NCBI GenBank assembly: GCA_946478305.1
Contig: CAMLBO010000042.1
Coordinates: forward strand, 1 to 39,342
Reading direction: 5' to 3'
Source of the DNA: an uncultured Enterobacterales bacterium
GTDB taxonomy: Bacteria > Pseudomonadota > Gammaproteobacteria > Enterobacterales > Enterobacteriaceae
Length of the DNA: 39,342 bases
Shown: piece after piece, positions 1 to 8,200 of the stretch
Layout: every line of letters begins with the position of its first letter
How positions within the stretch are numbered: position 1 is the stretch's first letter
Made by a program: the position numbers and the translations under genes
The notes under the pieces: model-generated
What the model was told of the DNA's origin: nothing
Seen by the model: only the letters and a program-made list of their open reading frames with translations
Database searches by the model: none

Positions 1-34
1 GTCTCGTGGGCTCGGAGATGTGTATAAGAGACAG
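1..34. other. Illumina Nextera adapter remnant (non-genomic)
   Basis: Bases 1-34 match, by recall, the Nextera transposase read-2 adapter. Bases 16-34 are the 19-bp Tn5 mosaic end (AGATGTGTATAAGAGACAG). Genomic sequence resumes at base 35 in the middle of ispA. This is library contamination at a contig end, not a mobile element. Confidence 0.97.
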
Positions 35-432
35 GTAAAGGCCAGTGTTTGCAAAGCGTCTCCCGCCAGGATCGCATTAGCCTCGCCAAATCGGATATGA
101 CAGGTGGGCTGGCCGCGGCGCAAATCGTCATCGTCCATTGCCGGAAGATCATCATGGATCAACGAATAGGCATGAATACACTCGATCGCCGCCGCTGGTG
201 CATCCAGATTCTCGAGATCAATACCGAACAACTCACCGGTGGCATATACCAGATAAGGACGCAGACGTTTGCCGCCAAGCAGCGCGCCATGGCGCATGGC
301 ACCCACCAGCGGGCTGTCAGAAAAAGGCTGGGCATCGAGGTATGACGTCAGTGCCTGGTCGACCCGATTTTGTAATACATGAAGCTGGCGGTTGAAATCG
401 ATGATTTCGATCTGTTGCTCAATATCAGCCAT
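35..432 (-). CDS. ispA: Farnesyl diphosphate synthase, N-terminal part (partial at contig end)
   Basis: IspA condenses isopentenyl diphosphate with dimethylallyl and then geranyl diphosphate to make farnesyl diphosphate, the precursor of quinones and undecaprenyl carriers. Translating the minus strand from the ATG at 432-430 gives MADIEQQIEIIDFNRQLHVL and, further on, the GGKRLRP motif followed by the first aspartate-rich motif DDLPAMDDDD, which binds Mg2+ and diphosphate. About 132 of roughly 300 residues are present. The frame ends at the adapter junction at base 35, after the GDALQTLAF segment. The start lies 6 bp after the xseB stop, as expected for an xseB-ispA-dxs operon. The second aspartate-rich motif would lie beyond the contig end. 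Identification is firm; the truncation is technical, not biological. Confidence 0.95.
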
Positions 433-438
433 GACAGA

Positions 439-681
439 TCACTCAGCGTCGGGTGTGAAAGGTGTCAGCGCAGCGTCATTGTCGCTGTCGAGCAGGATTT
501 GCACCCGTTGCTCCGCCTGTTGTAATTTTTGTTGTCCCTGACGGGCCAGTTGTACGCCGTTTTCGAATTCGTTCAGCGCATCTTCCAGCGGTAATTCACC
601 GGATTCCAGGCGGGCGACAATCTGTTCCAGTTCGGCCAGTGCGGTTTCAAAATTAGCAGGTGGTGCAGCTTTTTTCGGCAT
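439..681 (-). CDS. xseB: Exodeoxyribonuclease VII small subunit
   Basis: XseB is the small subunit of exonuclease VII, which several copies form together with one XseA to degrade single-stranded DNA from either end into oligonucleotides. The 80-residue product has the usual family length, and its central [20 protein letters not shown] segment and following helical region with [11 protein letters not shown] are typical of the XseB helical hairpin. The acidic C-terminus ([16 protein letters not shown]) is also usual. It is the first gene of the minus-strand operon with ispA, whose ATG lies just past the stop. A run of GAAAGAGAATT precedes the ATG and supplies a modest ribosome binding site. The catalytic subunit gene xseA is not in the window, as in E. 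coli where it lies elsewhere. Confidence 0.95.
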   Translation of the reverse strand: MPKKAAPPANFETALAELEQIVARLESGELPLEDALNEFENGVQLARQGQQKLQQAEQRVQILLDSDNDAALTPFTPDAE

Positions 682-975
682 AATTCTCTTTCAAACTCGT
701 TGGATCAGGTGGACGGAGCTGCCATGCGGCGTTGTGATGCCCAGTAACGCTCCGGGTGAAATTCCGTGTCGGCGTGATATCCGAGATGTGGTTTTGCGCG
801 CAGAGTACTCAGTTTAGGTGATATACTTCGCGCCGCTACTGTTTTTGTTCAGTCAAAAAGCATTGTTAAGCCTAAAGCCCTTGCCGCCACTGCGTTGGGT
901 TTAACAATAATAGGCTCTTTGCGCCCGGTTCAGCGACTCACTACCCCTAATTCTCACTGCTAACAAAAGACTGCC
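682..975. other. Divergent control region between xseB and thiI
   Basis: This 294-bp non-coding region must hold the promoters of xseB-ispA on the minus strand and thiI on the plus strand. A candidate thiI promoter is listed separately. I see no structured RNA or convincing operator. It appears to be a normal divergent spacer. Confidence 0.6.
819..827 (+). promoter_or_regulatory. Candidate extended -10 promoter for thiI
   Basis: The sequence TGATATACT is an extended -10 element (TG, one base, TATACT) about 150 bp before thiI. No good -35 hexamer sits at the right distance, which extended -10 promoters can tolerate. This is inference from sequence only. Confidence 0.4.
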
Positions 976-2424
976 ATGAAGTTTATCATTAAATTGTTCC
1001 CAGAAATCACCATCAAGAGTCAATCTGTGCGTTTGCGCTTCATTAAGATCCTCGCAAGCAGCATCCGTAACATCGTAAAGCCTCATGATGAGACCCTCGC
1101 GGTAGTTCGCCACTGGGATCATATCGAAGTTCGCAGCAAAGACGAAAGCAAACACGATCTGATCATCGAATTGCTGTGCCGCATTCCTGGTATCCGCCAC
1201 GTAGAAGAGGTGGAAGATCGTCCTTATACTGACGTCCACAACATTTTTGAGCAGGCGCTGGAAGCTTACCGTTCGGAAGTGGAAGGCAAAAGCTTCTGTG
1301 TGCGGGTAAAACGTCGTGGCAAACACACTTTCAGCTCCGGTGACGTTGAGCGTTATGTGGGTGGCGGTTTGAATCAGCATATTGCATCGGCAAAGGTTAA
1401 TCTGACCTCACCTGAAGTGACCGTTAAGCTGGAAATCAACGATGACCAGTTGGTACTGATTAAGAGCCGTCATGAAGGCCAGGGGGGGTATCCGATTGGC
1501 ACTCAGGAAGACGTGTTGTCGCTGATCTCCGGTGGTTTTGACTCCGGTGTATCCAGTTACATGCTCATGCGTCGCGGCTGTCGCGTGCATTACTGCTTCT
1601 TCAACCTCGGTGGTTCTGCCCATGAGATTGGCGTGAAACAGGTGGCTTACTATCTGTGGAACCGTTTTGGCAGCTCGCACAAAGTGCGCTTTATTGCCAT
1701 CGACTTTGAGCCAGTAGTGGGCGAAATTCTTGAGAAGATCGAAGACGGTCAGATGGGCGTGGTGCTTAAACGCATGATGGTACGTGCGGCATCACAAATT
1801 GCTGAACGCTATGGCGTGCAGGCGTTAGTGACCGGCGAAGCGCTGGGGCAGGTTTCCAGCCAGACGCTGACCAACCTGCGTTTGATCGACAATGCAACGG
1901 ATACCCTGATTCTGCGTCCTCTTATCTCTCATGATAAAGAGCACATCATTAAGGTTGCGCGCGAAATTGGTACTGAAGATTTCGCTAAAACGATGCCGGA
2001 ATATTGCGGTGTGATTTCTAAAAGTCCGACTGTAAAAGCGGTAAAAGCCAAAATCGAAGCGGAAGAGCAGATGTTTGACTTCTCAGTGCTCGACAGGGTA
2101 GTCAGCGAAGCACAGAACTACGATATCCGTCATATCGCTGAGGAGACGGCCAAAGAAGTGGCTGAAGTGGAAACGGTGGCCGAGTTTGCTCCTACCGATA
2201 TTTTGCTGGATATCCGCGCGCCGGACGAAGCCGATGATAAACCGCTCGAACTGGAAAATGTGCAAGTGAAAACCTTGCCGTTCTATAAACTCAGTGGACA
2301 GTTTGCTGATCTCGACCAGACCAAAACTTATCTCTTGTACTGCGAGCGTGGTGTGATGAGCCGGTTACAGGCGCTTTATCTGATTGAGCAGGGCTTTACT
2401 AACGTAAAAGTCTACCGCCCATAA
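976..2424 (+). CDS. thiI: tRNA 4-thiouridine and thiazole sulfurtransferase
   Basis: ThiI adenylates U8 of tRNA and transfers persulfide sulfur (from IscS) to make 4-thiouridine. The same rhodanese chemistry supplies sulfur for the thiamin thiazole ring. The 482-residue product has exactly the E. coli length. Visible parts are an N-terminal ferredoxin-like region, a THUMP domain (roughly residues 60-165), a PP-loop pyrophosphatase domain with SGGFDS at 185-190, and a C-terminal rhodanese domain from about 400. Cys344 (EYCGV) and the active-site Cys456 (YCERG) are both present, so the tRNA-modifying and thiazole functions should be intact. The gene is monocistronic here and ends at a strong intrinsic terminator. 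ATG 976 gives the conserved [16 protein letters not shown]-terminus. Confidence 0.98.
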   Translation: MKFIIKLFPEITIKSQSVRLRFIKILASSIRNIVKPHDETLAVVRHWDHIEVRSKDESKHDLIIELLCRIPGIRHVEEVEDRPYTDVHNIFEQALEAYRSEVEGKSFCVRVKRRGKHTFSSGDVERYVGGGLNQHIASAKVNLTSPEVTVKLEINDDQLVLIKSRHEGQGGYPIGTQEDVLSLISGGFDSGVSSYMLMRRGCRVHYCFFNLGGSAHEIGVKQVAYYLWNRFGSSHKVRFIAIDFEPVVGEILEKIEDGQMGVVLKRMMVRAASQIAERYGVQALVTGEALGQVSSQTLTNLRLIDNATDTLILRPLISHDKEHIIKVAREIGTEDFAKTMPEYCGVISKSPTVKAVKAKIEAEEQMFDFSVLDRVVSEAQNYDIRHIAEETAKEVAEVETVAEFAPTDILLDIRAPDEADDKPLELENVQVKTLPFYKLSGQFADLDQTKTYLLYCERGVMSRLQALYLIEQGFTNVKVYRP

Positions 2425-2443
2425 TTTGTCGAGCGAAAAAGAG

Positions 2444-2469
2444 AAACCCGGCCGATGCCGGGTTTTTTT
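2444..2469 (+). terminator. Intrinsic terminator of thiI
   Basis: A perfect 9-bp stem (AAACCCGGC with GCCGGGTTT, loop CGAT) runs into a T tract at 2463-2469, 20 bp after the thiI stop. On the other strand a looser T-rich run follows, so it may also stop transcripts from yajL. Confidence 0.9.
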
Positions 2470-2497
2470 ATGCGCTTCTCTGCATCGAAACGGGCGG

Positions 2498-3103
2498 TTA
2501 TTCCCGTGCACCTTCGTCGGTAAAGTTATAAATTCCCGGAGACATTACCAGCTGCGCGGCAATTTCAGCCGCTTTGGGTCTGCCCAGCAGTAATTCGATC
2601 AGTTTGAGGGTAAATTCCATTGCGCTGCCCGGTCCCTGGCTGGTCAGCAGGTTAACGCGGGGATCGTGCATGACGCGGCGATCTGACCATTTTGACGGTG
2701 AAATTTTATCTTTTAGTGAGGGAAAACCGGTCATGTTCGCTATCGGGAAGAGGTCGTGATATTCCAGTACCAGCGCGGGAGCGGCGCAAATAGCGGCCAC
2801 AATTTTCCCGGCAAAATGGTTCTGGCGCACCGTTTCGACCAGCAGCGGGCTATCACGAAAGCACTCGGCACCTTTGAGGCCGCCGGGTAAAACGATGGCA
2901 TCAAAATCATTATCTGCCACGTCAACCAGCGCGGCATCCGCCAAAATACGCACGCCGCGTGAGCAGCGGATTTCCAGATCACCATCACCCGCCACGCTGG
3001 CTGTTGTGACGCTTACCCCGGCACGGACCAGTAAATCGATGGCGGTCACTGCCTCAATCTCTTCGCTACCAGGTGCCAGGCAGACCAGAACTGAAACGCT
3101 CAT
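2498..3103 (-). CDS. yajL: DJ-1/PfpI family protein deglycase/chaperone YajL
   Basis: YajL is a cytoplasmic DJ-1 superfamily protein linked to oxidative-stress protection; glyoxalase, deglycase and covalent chaperone activities have been reported and debated. The product begins [19 protein letters not shown] and carries the nucleophile-elbow cysteine in AAICAAPA (Cys106 with this start) plus the conserved Glu of GSEE. I chose the ATG at 3103 rather than the in-frame ATG at 3109 because the AGGA ribosome site lies about 8 bases before the former and almost abuts the latter; E. coli YajL also starts at the equivalent Met. The gene overlaps the end of panE by 38 bp, so the two are probably translationally coupled in one minus-strand operon. 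Length 201 residues against 196 in E. coli. Confidence 0.95.
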   Translation of the reverse strand: MSVSVLVCLAPGSEEIEAVTAIDLLVRAGVSVTTASVAGDGDLEIRCSRGVRILADAALVDVADNDFDAIVLPGGLKGAECFRDSPLLVETVRQNHFAGKIVAAICAAPALVLEYHDLFPIANMTGFPSLKDKISPSKWSDRRVMHDPRVNLLTSQGPGSAMEFTLKLIELLLGRPKAAEIAAQLVMSPGIYNFTDEGARE

Positions 3104-3977
3104 AGTCATTTTCCTTTCTTTTTATCATTTCAAATAAACGGGCGTTTACCGGCAGTGAGAGCCCATGTTTGCGCGCGCGGCGGATCACATAGCCGGTAAT
3201 ATAGTCAATTTCGGTATGACGCTGGGTGCGGATATCCTGCAGCATTGACGAGTGATTGGCCGACGTCGTGTCGATCACCTGATAAACATAGCTCAGCAGC
3301 GACTCAGCGTGAGTCTGATAACCTTCAATAGCCATAACGTCGGCCACTTCGGCACAGATTTGTTCGATTTCATGCGGGTAGGCAATCAGATCACCATTCG
3401 TGCAGTTATGCACCGCGGTGAGCGGGTTAATCACGCAGTTAACCGCCAGTTTGTTCCATAGCGATGGGTAGATGTTATCGTGCCAGGCAACATCAGGTAG
3501 CGCATGATGCAGCACATCAGCCAAATGGCTGGCAGCAACACCGCGTGCAGAGGTCGGTCCGATGTGGGTGACGCCGCTGGCTACATGGATAATAGCGTTG
3601 CCTTCATGACGGGCAGCATGGGTGGTGGCGCCTTGCAAAATTGAGAAGCGGTTTGGCGGTAACTCCTCTCCTGCGCCCATGCCATTGTGTAGCAACAGCA
3701 AAGTACAATTATCATTAAGCATGGGCATTAACGCACTGACCGCCCCGGAAACCTGCCAGGCCTTGAGTGTCACTAACAGCAGTTCGCTTTCAGCAAGGTG
3801 TTGCGGATCGTTGGTAGGCAAATTTCGGTTGAATGCTTTACCGTCAGTACCTATCACATTGACGGCACAAAACGGTTGCGGAATGCGGATCCAGCCCTGG
3901 ACATCGTGTCCCTGGTCGTACAGGGTGGAAAGCCATAGTTGGCCCAGTGCACCGCAGCCAAGTACTGTAATCTTCAT
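3066..3977 (-). CDS. panE: 2-dehydropantoate 2-reductase (ketopantoate reductase)
   Basis: PanE reduces ketopantoate to pantoate with NADPH, the second step of pantothenate and coenzyme A synthesis. The 303-residue product matches the E. coli length. The N-terminal Rossmann motif GCGALG is at residues 7-12, the catalytic lysine is in [14 protein letters not shown] (Lys176), and Glu256 lies in TEIDYITG, a region that helps bind substrate. An AGGAGGC ribosome site precedes the ATG closely. It is the first gene of a panE-yajL pair and overlaps yajL. The upstream region carries a TATACT -10 candidate on the minus strand. Nothing is missing or unusual in the sequence. Confidence 0.97.
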   Translation of the reverse strand: MKITVLGCGALGQLWLSTLYDQGHDVQGWIRIPQPFCAVNVIGTDGKAFNRNLPTNDPQHLAESELLLVTLKAWQVSGAVSALMPMLNDNCTLLLLHNGMGAGEELPPNRFSILQGATTHAARHEGNAIIHVASGVTHIGPTSARGVAASHLADVLHHALPDVAWHDNIYPSLWNKLAVNCVINPLTAVHNCTNGDLIAYPHEIEQICAEVADVMAIEGYQTHAESLLSYVYQVIDTTSANHSSMLQDIRTQRHTEIDYITGYVIRRARKHGLSLPVNARLFEMIKRKENDYERFSSGLPGTW

Positions 3978-4058
3978 AATGCCTCCTGAGCAATTGAATC
4001 GAGCGCACTCAGTAAATCGAATGTAATGTTTCTTATTTGTTATTTATTTGTATTTTTT

Positions 4059-4085
4059 AGTATAGCTGTTTGTGCAGTTTGTCAC
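4059..4085 (-). promoter_or_regulatory. Candidate sigma70 promoter of panE-yajL
   Basis: On the minus strand GTGACA (-35) and TATACT (-10) are separated by 15 bp, which is shorter than ideal. The -10 is strong and lies about 80 bp before panE in an AT-rich segment. Sequence-only inference. Confidence 0.35.
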
Positions 4086-4145
4086 ATTTATTCCGGTTTT
4101 AAACGTCTGCCGGTGCTTCTATCGGTAAAAGAATATGGGTTGGTT

Positions 4146-4174
4146 TTGGCTTCAAAGCGCGAAGGCGGTATTAT
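4146..4174 (+). promoter_or_regulatory. Candidate sigma70 promoter of yajQ
   Basis: TTGGCT and TATTAT are separated by exactly 17 bp and lie about 60 bp before the yajQ ATG. Four of six -35 bases and five of six -10 bases match consensus. Confidence 0.5.
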
Positions 4175-4236
4175 GCACGCCATCAAACGACTTATCATCA
4201 TAACGACATGGGTTAATATCCCGGGGAGAAGCGATT

Positions 4237-4728
4237 ATGCCGTCATTCGACATTGTTTCCGAAATCGACATGCAGGAAGTCCGCAATGCGGTCGACAATG
4301 CCAGCCGTGAACTGACCACCCGCTGGGATTTTCGCAACGTTCCTGCCAGCTTCGAGCTGAACGAAAAGGACGAGTCCATCAAATGTGCCAGCGAATCTGA
4401 TTTCCAGGTTAACCAACTGGTGGATATTCTGCGCGAGAAACTGGCAAAACGCAGTATTGAAGGCGGGGCGCTTGAGGTGCCTGAGCAGATGGAACACAGC
4501 GGTAAGACTTACAGCGTGACAGCCAAACTGCATTCCGGGATTGAATCCGCGCTGGCGAAGAAGATCGTGAAGCTTATCAAAGACAGTAAAATCAAAGTGC
4601 AGGCGCAGGTCCAGGGAGACGAAGTGCGTGTGACCGGCAAAGCTCGCGATGATTTACAGGCTGTCATGACACTGGTACGTAACGGTGACCTCGGTCAGCC
4701 TTTCCAGTTTAAAAACTTCCGCGACTGA
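4237..4728 (+). CDS. yajQ: YajQ family nucleotide-binding protein
   Basis: YajQ-like proteins have two ferredoxin-like (RRM-like) domains and bind nucleotides; in Xanthomonas a member binds cyclic di-GMP, while the E. coli protein has been reported to bind tRNA and GTP. The 163-residue product has the E. coli length, beginning [20 protein letters not shown] and ending [14 protein letters not shown], both family hallmarks. A GGGGAGA ribosome site stands before the ATG. The gene is single, with its own candidate promoter and a strong terminator. Whether this particular protein responds to a cyclic dinucleotide cannot be read from the sequence. Confidence 0.96.
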   Translation: MPSFDIVSEIDMQEVRNAVDNASRELTTRWDFRNVPASFELNEKDESIKCASESDFQVNQLVDILREKLAKRSIEGGALEVPEQMEHSGKTYSVTAKLHSGIESALAKKIVKLIKDSKIKVQAQVQGDEVRVTGKARDDLQAVMTLVRNGDLGQPFQFKNFRD

Positions 4729-4749
4729 TTTTGTTGCTGCTGAAATGAG

Positions 4750-4779
4750 AAAAGGACGCTGTGGTTAGCGTCCTTTTTT
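4750..4779 (+). terminator. Intrinsic terminator of yajQ
   Basis: A perfect 11-bp stem (AAAAGGACGCT with AGCGTCCTTTT, loop GTGGTT) ends in a T tract. Because yajR converges on it from the right, it may work in both directions. Confidence 0.9.
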
Positions 4780-4796
4780 ATTGGCTGGGGAGGGTG

Positions 4797-6161
4797 TCAG
4801 ACGACAGCTACCAGTTGTTCCAATTTTTGCCGATTAGTCTGTTTAGTATCGACCTTCACGTACGCGCTGAGCTCTTCCGGCACCACCACTGCTTCGGCAA
4901 CGCCGGGCTGCGCTTTGATGCGTGCTTCTAGCGCAGAGTCCTTAACCGCCAGTTCTGACAGCGTGATGCGCAGGCTACTGACATAGGGCGGTTCAGTCAT
5001 GGTTGAACTGACGAGCAGCCACACGACAGCAATCGCGGCGCAGACCAGAAATACCGCGCCGGCACCGGCGTGGCCATACACATAACCACCGAGGCTGCCG
5101 CCGATGGCGACGCCAAGGAACTGGCTGGTGGAGTAAATGCCCATCGCCGTGCCTTTATATCCTGCAGGGGATTCTTTGCTGATAAGCGAGGGTAAAATCG
5201 CTTCCATCACGTTAAAGGCCAGGAAGAACAGCTGAATACCGGCAATCACCACCCACAGACGCAAACCGGCGTACCACAACACCAGTTCTGCCAGCAGAAT
5301 AACCGCCACACAGCCCATGAAAACCTGCTTCATATGGCGCTTCTTCTCGGCGTAAATAATCACCGGGATCACCGCGACGAAAGAGACCAGCATGGTCACC
5401 AGATAGACGCGCCAATGCTCACTTGGCGGGAACCCCGCGTGCTCCATCACCTGTGGCAGCACGACGAAACTGGACATCAGCAGGATGTGCAAACACAAAA
5501 TACCAAAGTTGAGTTTCAGCAGTTTGCCGTTGGACAGTACTTTGCCAAAGCTGCCTTTGACCATGCTCGACTCACGGTTGAGCAAATGCGTGGCAGGTGA
5601 GGGGACTACCAGCAGCGTGATCGCGATAGCTATCAGGGTAAGTACCGCAATTGCCCAGAACAGCGCGTGCAACCCCCAGGCATGGGTAATGATGGGGCCG
5701 AGCACCATGGCGATAGCGAAGGTGATGCCAAAGCTAATGCCGATAAACGCCATGGCTTTGGTGCGGTTTTGTTCGCGGGTCAGATCGGAAAGCAGGGCCA
5801 TCACGGCGGCGGCAATCGCGCCGGAGCCCTGCATCGCACGGCCGATGATCACACCCCAGATAGAGTCCGTTGAGGCGGCGACCACGCTGCCGATGCAAAA
5901 GATCATCAGCCCGAAGACGATCAACGGTTTGCGGCCCACGCGGTCAGACAGCAGGCCGAAAGGAATTTGGAAGATGGCCTGAGCCAGTCCGTAGATGCCA
6001 ATAGCAATGCCGATAAGGGTTTCACTGGCGCCAGACAGGGCCATACCGTAAGTGGTCAGGACGGGCAAAACCATAAACATGCCGAGCATGCGCAAGGAGA
6101 AAACAGTCCCTAATCCCCATGTCGCCCGGCTTTCCTGCGGGGTCATTTGGTTATCGTTCAC
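4797..6161 (-). CDS. yajR: MFS transporter YajR
   Basis: YajR is a 12-helix inner-membrane major facilitator superfamily antiporter, probably a proton-driven drug or metabolite exporter whose natural substrate is not established. The 454-residue product equals the E. coli length. The MFS motif A is clear (GLLSDRVGRKP, residues 69-79), the conserved GSGAIAAAVMALLSDLTREQ region follows in the N-half, and a soluble C-terminal ferredoxin-like YAM domain runs from about residue 390 (starting near PPYVSSLRI) to the end. The gene is alone on the minus strand, convergent with yajQ and separated from the upstream cyo operon by a terminator. Identification is firm; substrate assignment is not possible from sequence. 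Confidence 0.96.
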   Translation of the reverse strand: MNDNQMTPQESRATWGLGTVFSLRMLGMFMVLPVLTTYGMALSGASETLIGIAIGIYGLAQAIFQIPFGLLSDRVGRKPLIVFGLMIFCIGSVVAASTDSIWGVIIGRAMQGSGAIAAAVMALLSDLTREQNRTKAMAFIGISFGITFAIAMVLGPIITHAWGLHALFWAIAVLTLIAIAITLLVVPSPATHLLNRESSMVKGSFGKVLSNGKLLKLNFGILCLHILLMSSFVVLPQVMEHAGFPPSEHWRVYLVTMLVSFVAVIPVIIYAEKKRHMKQVFMGCVAVILLAELVLWYAGLRLWVVIAGIQLFFLAFNVMEAILPSLISKESPAGYKGTAMGIYSTSQFLGVAIGGSLGGYVYGHAGAGAVFLVCAAIAVVWLLVSSTMTEPPYVSSLRITLSELAVKDSALEARIKAQPGVAEAVVVPEELSAYVKVDTKQTNRQKLEQLVAVV

Positions 6162-6266
6162 ATTACTACCTCAAAATTACAATCCGGCCATTCTAGTGTG
6201 TTTAGCCAGTTGGGGTAAAACGATGGATCTTTAGTAGATATTACGGGTATTGCTGTCCGGCGCGGG

Positions 6267-6298
6267 AAAAGAAAAGGCCAGTATCGCTACTGGCCTTT
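6267..6298 (-). terminator. Intrinsic terminator of the cyo operon
   Basis: An 11-bp perfect stem (AAAGGCCAGTA with TACTGGCCTTT, loop TCGC) lies about 50 bp beyond the cyoE stop. On the minus strand it is followed by a TTTTCTTTT-type tract. Confidence 0.85.
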
Positions 6299-6350
6299 CA
6301 GTGTGCTGGTTATCGAAATGAATGACAGCGCGTTAGGCTAACAGTCAGCA

Positions 6351-7238
6351 TCACCAAACGTAGGTAAGCATTGATACGGGTGCGGAATTAAAATCAACCG
6401 ACATCATAAAGCTTAGCGACATGATCGTGATGATGGAGAAGCCAAACAGCTTTCTCGCCCAGATAATGTCGTTTTCGGCTTTGTAACCTTTCAGCGCCAT
6501 GCCCAGCCACCAGATACTGACAGCGGCAGCCACGATCAGGTATTTATAACCTGCGTAACCGCTCAGGGTCAGCATCAGTGTCGCAATCATAAACGCCAGA
6601 ATGTAGACGGTAATATGATGCTTGGCGACAGAAATGCCTTTCACCACCGGCAGAACCGGGATACCTGCTGCCTGATAATCTTTAAAGCGGAAGATAGCAA
6701 TCGCGTACGAGTGCGGCATCTGCCACAGGCTAAAGATCAGAAGCAAGATAGCTGCGCCCATATCGAACTGGCCGGTTACGGCACAGTAACCAATAACCGG
6801 AGGCGCAGCGCCTGACAAGCTGCCAACCAGCGTGCCGTAGACCGATTTGCGCTTCATGTACAGGCTATATACGCCGACATAAACCACAAAGCCCATCACT
6901 GCCAGCCACATGGCCAGCGGATTGGCGCCCAGATACAGCAACGCAAAGCCCACAATACCCAGAATGGTCGCGTAAACCAGGGTCGTTTTCGGCGGAATAA
7001 GCCCCATCACCAGGACGCGGTTTTTCGTTCTTTCCATGATCCGGTCGATGTCGCGGTCGATGAAGTTGTTAAATACACAACCCGAGGCAACGACCAGCGA
7101 AACACCCATCAGCGTGGAGAGAAAGAGTGGGAAATCGATGCTGCCTTTGGCAGCAAGGAGGAATCCCCCGATGACAGAAATTAAGTTGCCGAAAATAATT
7201 CCTGGTTTCGTTACTTGCAGGTATTGCTTAATCATCAC
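6351..7238 (-). CDS. cyoE: Protoheme IX farnesyltransferase (heme O synthase)
   Basis: CyoE transfers a farnesyl group to protoheme IX to make heme O, the high-spin heme of cytochrome bo3. The 295-residue polytopic membrane protein carries the UbiA-family aspartate-rich motif NNFIDRDID at residues 57-65 followed by RIMERTKNR, and a second conserved loop around [21 protein letters not shown]. It is the last gene of cyoABCDE, 15 bp after cyoD, and a terminator follows. ATG 7238 begins [20 protein letters not shown], matching E. coli; the next codon is also ATG. The farnesyl donor is made by the IspA pathway whose gene lies at the left end of this window. Confidence 0.97.
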   Translation of the reverse strand: MMIKQYLQVTKPGIIFGNLISVIGGFLLAAKGSIDFPLFLSTLMGVSLVVASGCVFNNFIDRDIDRIMERTKNRVLVMGLIPPKTTLVYATILGIVGFALLYLGANPLAMWLAVMGFVVYVGVYSLYMKRKSVYGTLVGSLSGAAPPVIGYCAVTGQFDMGAAILLLIFSLWQMPHSYAIAIFRFKDYQAAGIPVLPVVKGISVAKHHITVYILAFMIATLMLTLSGYAGYKYLIVAAAVSIWWLGMALKGYKAENDIIWARKLFGFSIITIMSLSFMMSVDFNSAPVSMLTYVW

Positions 7239-7253
7239 GTGCAGCTCGGCTCT

Positions 7254-7586
7254 TTAACTGACCATCATATTGAGGTTGAGGTTATACATAATCCACAATG
7301 AGCCCACAACGACGATAAAGATAATCACAGCGGTGAACAGAAATGCCACCAGGTTCCAGCGCGCTTCCGATGCAGTACTTAAGTGCAGGAAGAACACCAG
7401 ATGGACCACGATCTGGATGACCGCAGATGCTACCACGGTGCCAATGATCAACGAATGCGAAGCAGTATCGCTCATCACCATGGCAAACGGGATAACCGTC
7501 AGGATAACTGACAGAATGAAGCCAATCAGGTATGACTTCACGCTGCCGTGGCTTGCGCCGCCATGGGAAGTTACAGAATGACTCAT
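7254..7586 (-). CDS. cyoD: Cytochrome bo3 quinol oxidase subunit IV
   Basis: CyoD is the small accessory subunit of the quinol oxidase, with three transmembrane helices, thought to help assemble the CuB site. I start it at the ATG at 7586, giving 110 residues beginning [20 protein letters not shown] like E. coli CyoD (109 residues). An upstream in-frame start would add 27 residues that lie wholly inside cyoC and resemble no CyoD. The ATG overlaps the cyoC stop as ATGA, indicating translational coupling. The C-terminus [16 protein letters not shown] is family-typical. Confidence 0.97.
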   Translation of the reverse strand: MSHSVTSHGGASHGSVKSYLIGFILSVILTVIPFAMVMSDTASHSLIIGTVVASAVIQIVVHLVFFLHLSTASEARWNLVAFLFTAVIIFIVVVGSLWIMYNLNLNMMVS

Positions 7587-8200
7587 CCTAATACCCCCAT
7601 CAGGTAAACAACGGTGAATACGCAAATCCATACCACGTCCAGGAAGTGCCAGAACAGACTCAGACACATCAGACGGGTTTGGTTGACTGCAGTCAGGCCA
7701 CGGCGGCTTACCTGTACCATCATCGTGATGATCCAGATCAGGCCGCAGGTTACGTGGATACCGTGAGTGGCAACCAGCGCAAAGAAGGCTGACAGGAAGC
7801 CACTGCGATCCGGACCAAAGCCCTCTTTGATTAGGTGATGGAATTCATATAATTCCATCCCGATGAAGCCAAGACCAAACAGGAAGGTCAGGAACAACCA
7901 ACCGTTAACAGCTTTTACGCTGCCCTTAGTCATGCCCAGCATCGCCATGCCGTAAGTAATACTACTGAACAGCAGGAAGAAGGTTTCGACCAGAACGAAC
8001 GGCAGTTCGAAAATGTCTTTACCAGTCGGGCCGCCAGCGGTCCCGTGCACCAGTACTGCGTAAGTTGCGAACAAGCTCGCAAACAGCACGCAGTCGCTCA
8101 TCAGGTAGATCCAGAAGCCGAAGACTTTGGTCTCACCCGCGTCGTGGTGCCCATGCTCTGCATGGGCTGCGTCGTGGTTAGTCAGGGTATCAGTTGCCAT
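7583..8200 (-). CDS. cyoC: Cytochrome bo3 quinol oxidase subunit III
   Basis: CyoC is a five-helix integral subunit of the bo3 oxidase, homologous to subunit III of heme-copper oxidases. The 205-residue product has a His-rich N-terminal segment ([14 protein letters not shown]), then [24 protein letters not shown] and the conserved [11 protein letters not shown] and [10 protein letters not shown] segments. It overlaps cyoB by 11 bp at its start and cyoD by 4 bp at its end, so the three cistrons are tightly coupled. No anomalies. Confidence 0.98.
   Translation of the reverse strand: MATDTLTNHDAAHAEHGHHDAGETKVFGFWIYLMSDCVLFASLFATYAVLVHGTAGGPTGKDIFELPFVLVETFFLLFSSITYGMAMLGMTKGSVKAVNGWLFLTFLFGLGFIGMELYEFHHLIKEGFGPDRSGFLSAFFALVATHGIHVTCGLIWIITMMVQVSRRGLTAVNQTRLMCLSLFWHFLDVVWICVFTVVYLMGVLG

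Noticed and set aside
4026-4310. Open frame of 94 codons ahead of and overlapping yajQ
   Set aside because: No family resemblance, it overlaps yajQ out of frame, and it contains the likely yajQ promoter.
7587-7667. N-terminal extension of cyoD by 27 residues
   Set aside because: It lies entirely within cyoC; the ATGA overlap and the conserved MSHS start support 7586.
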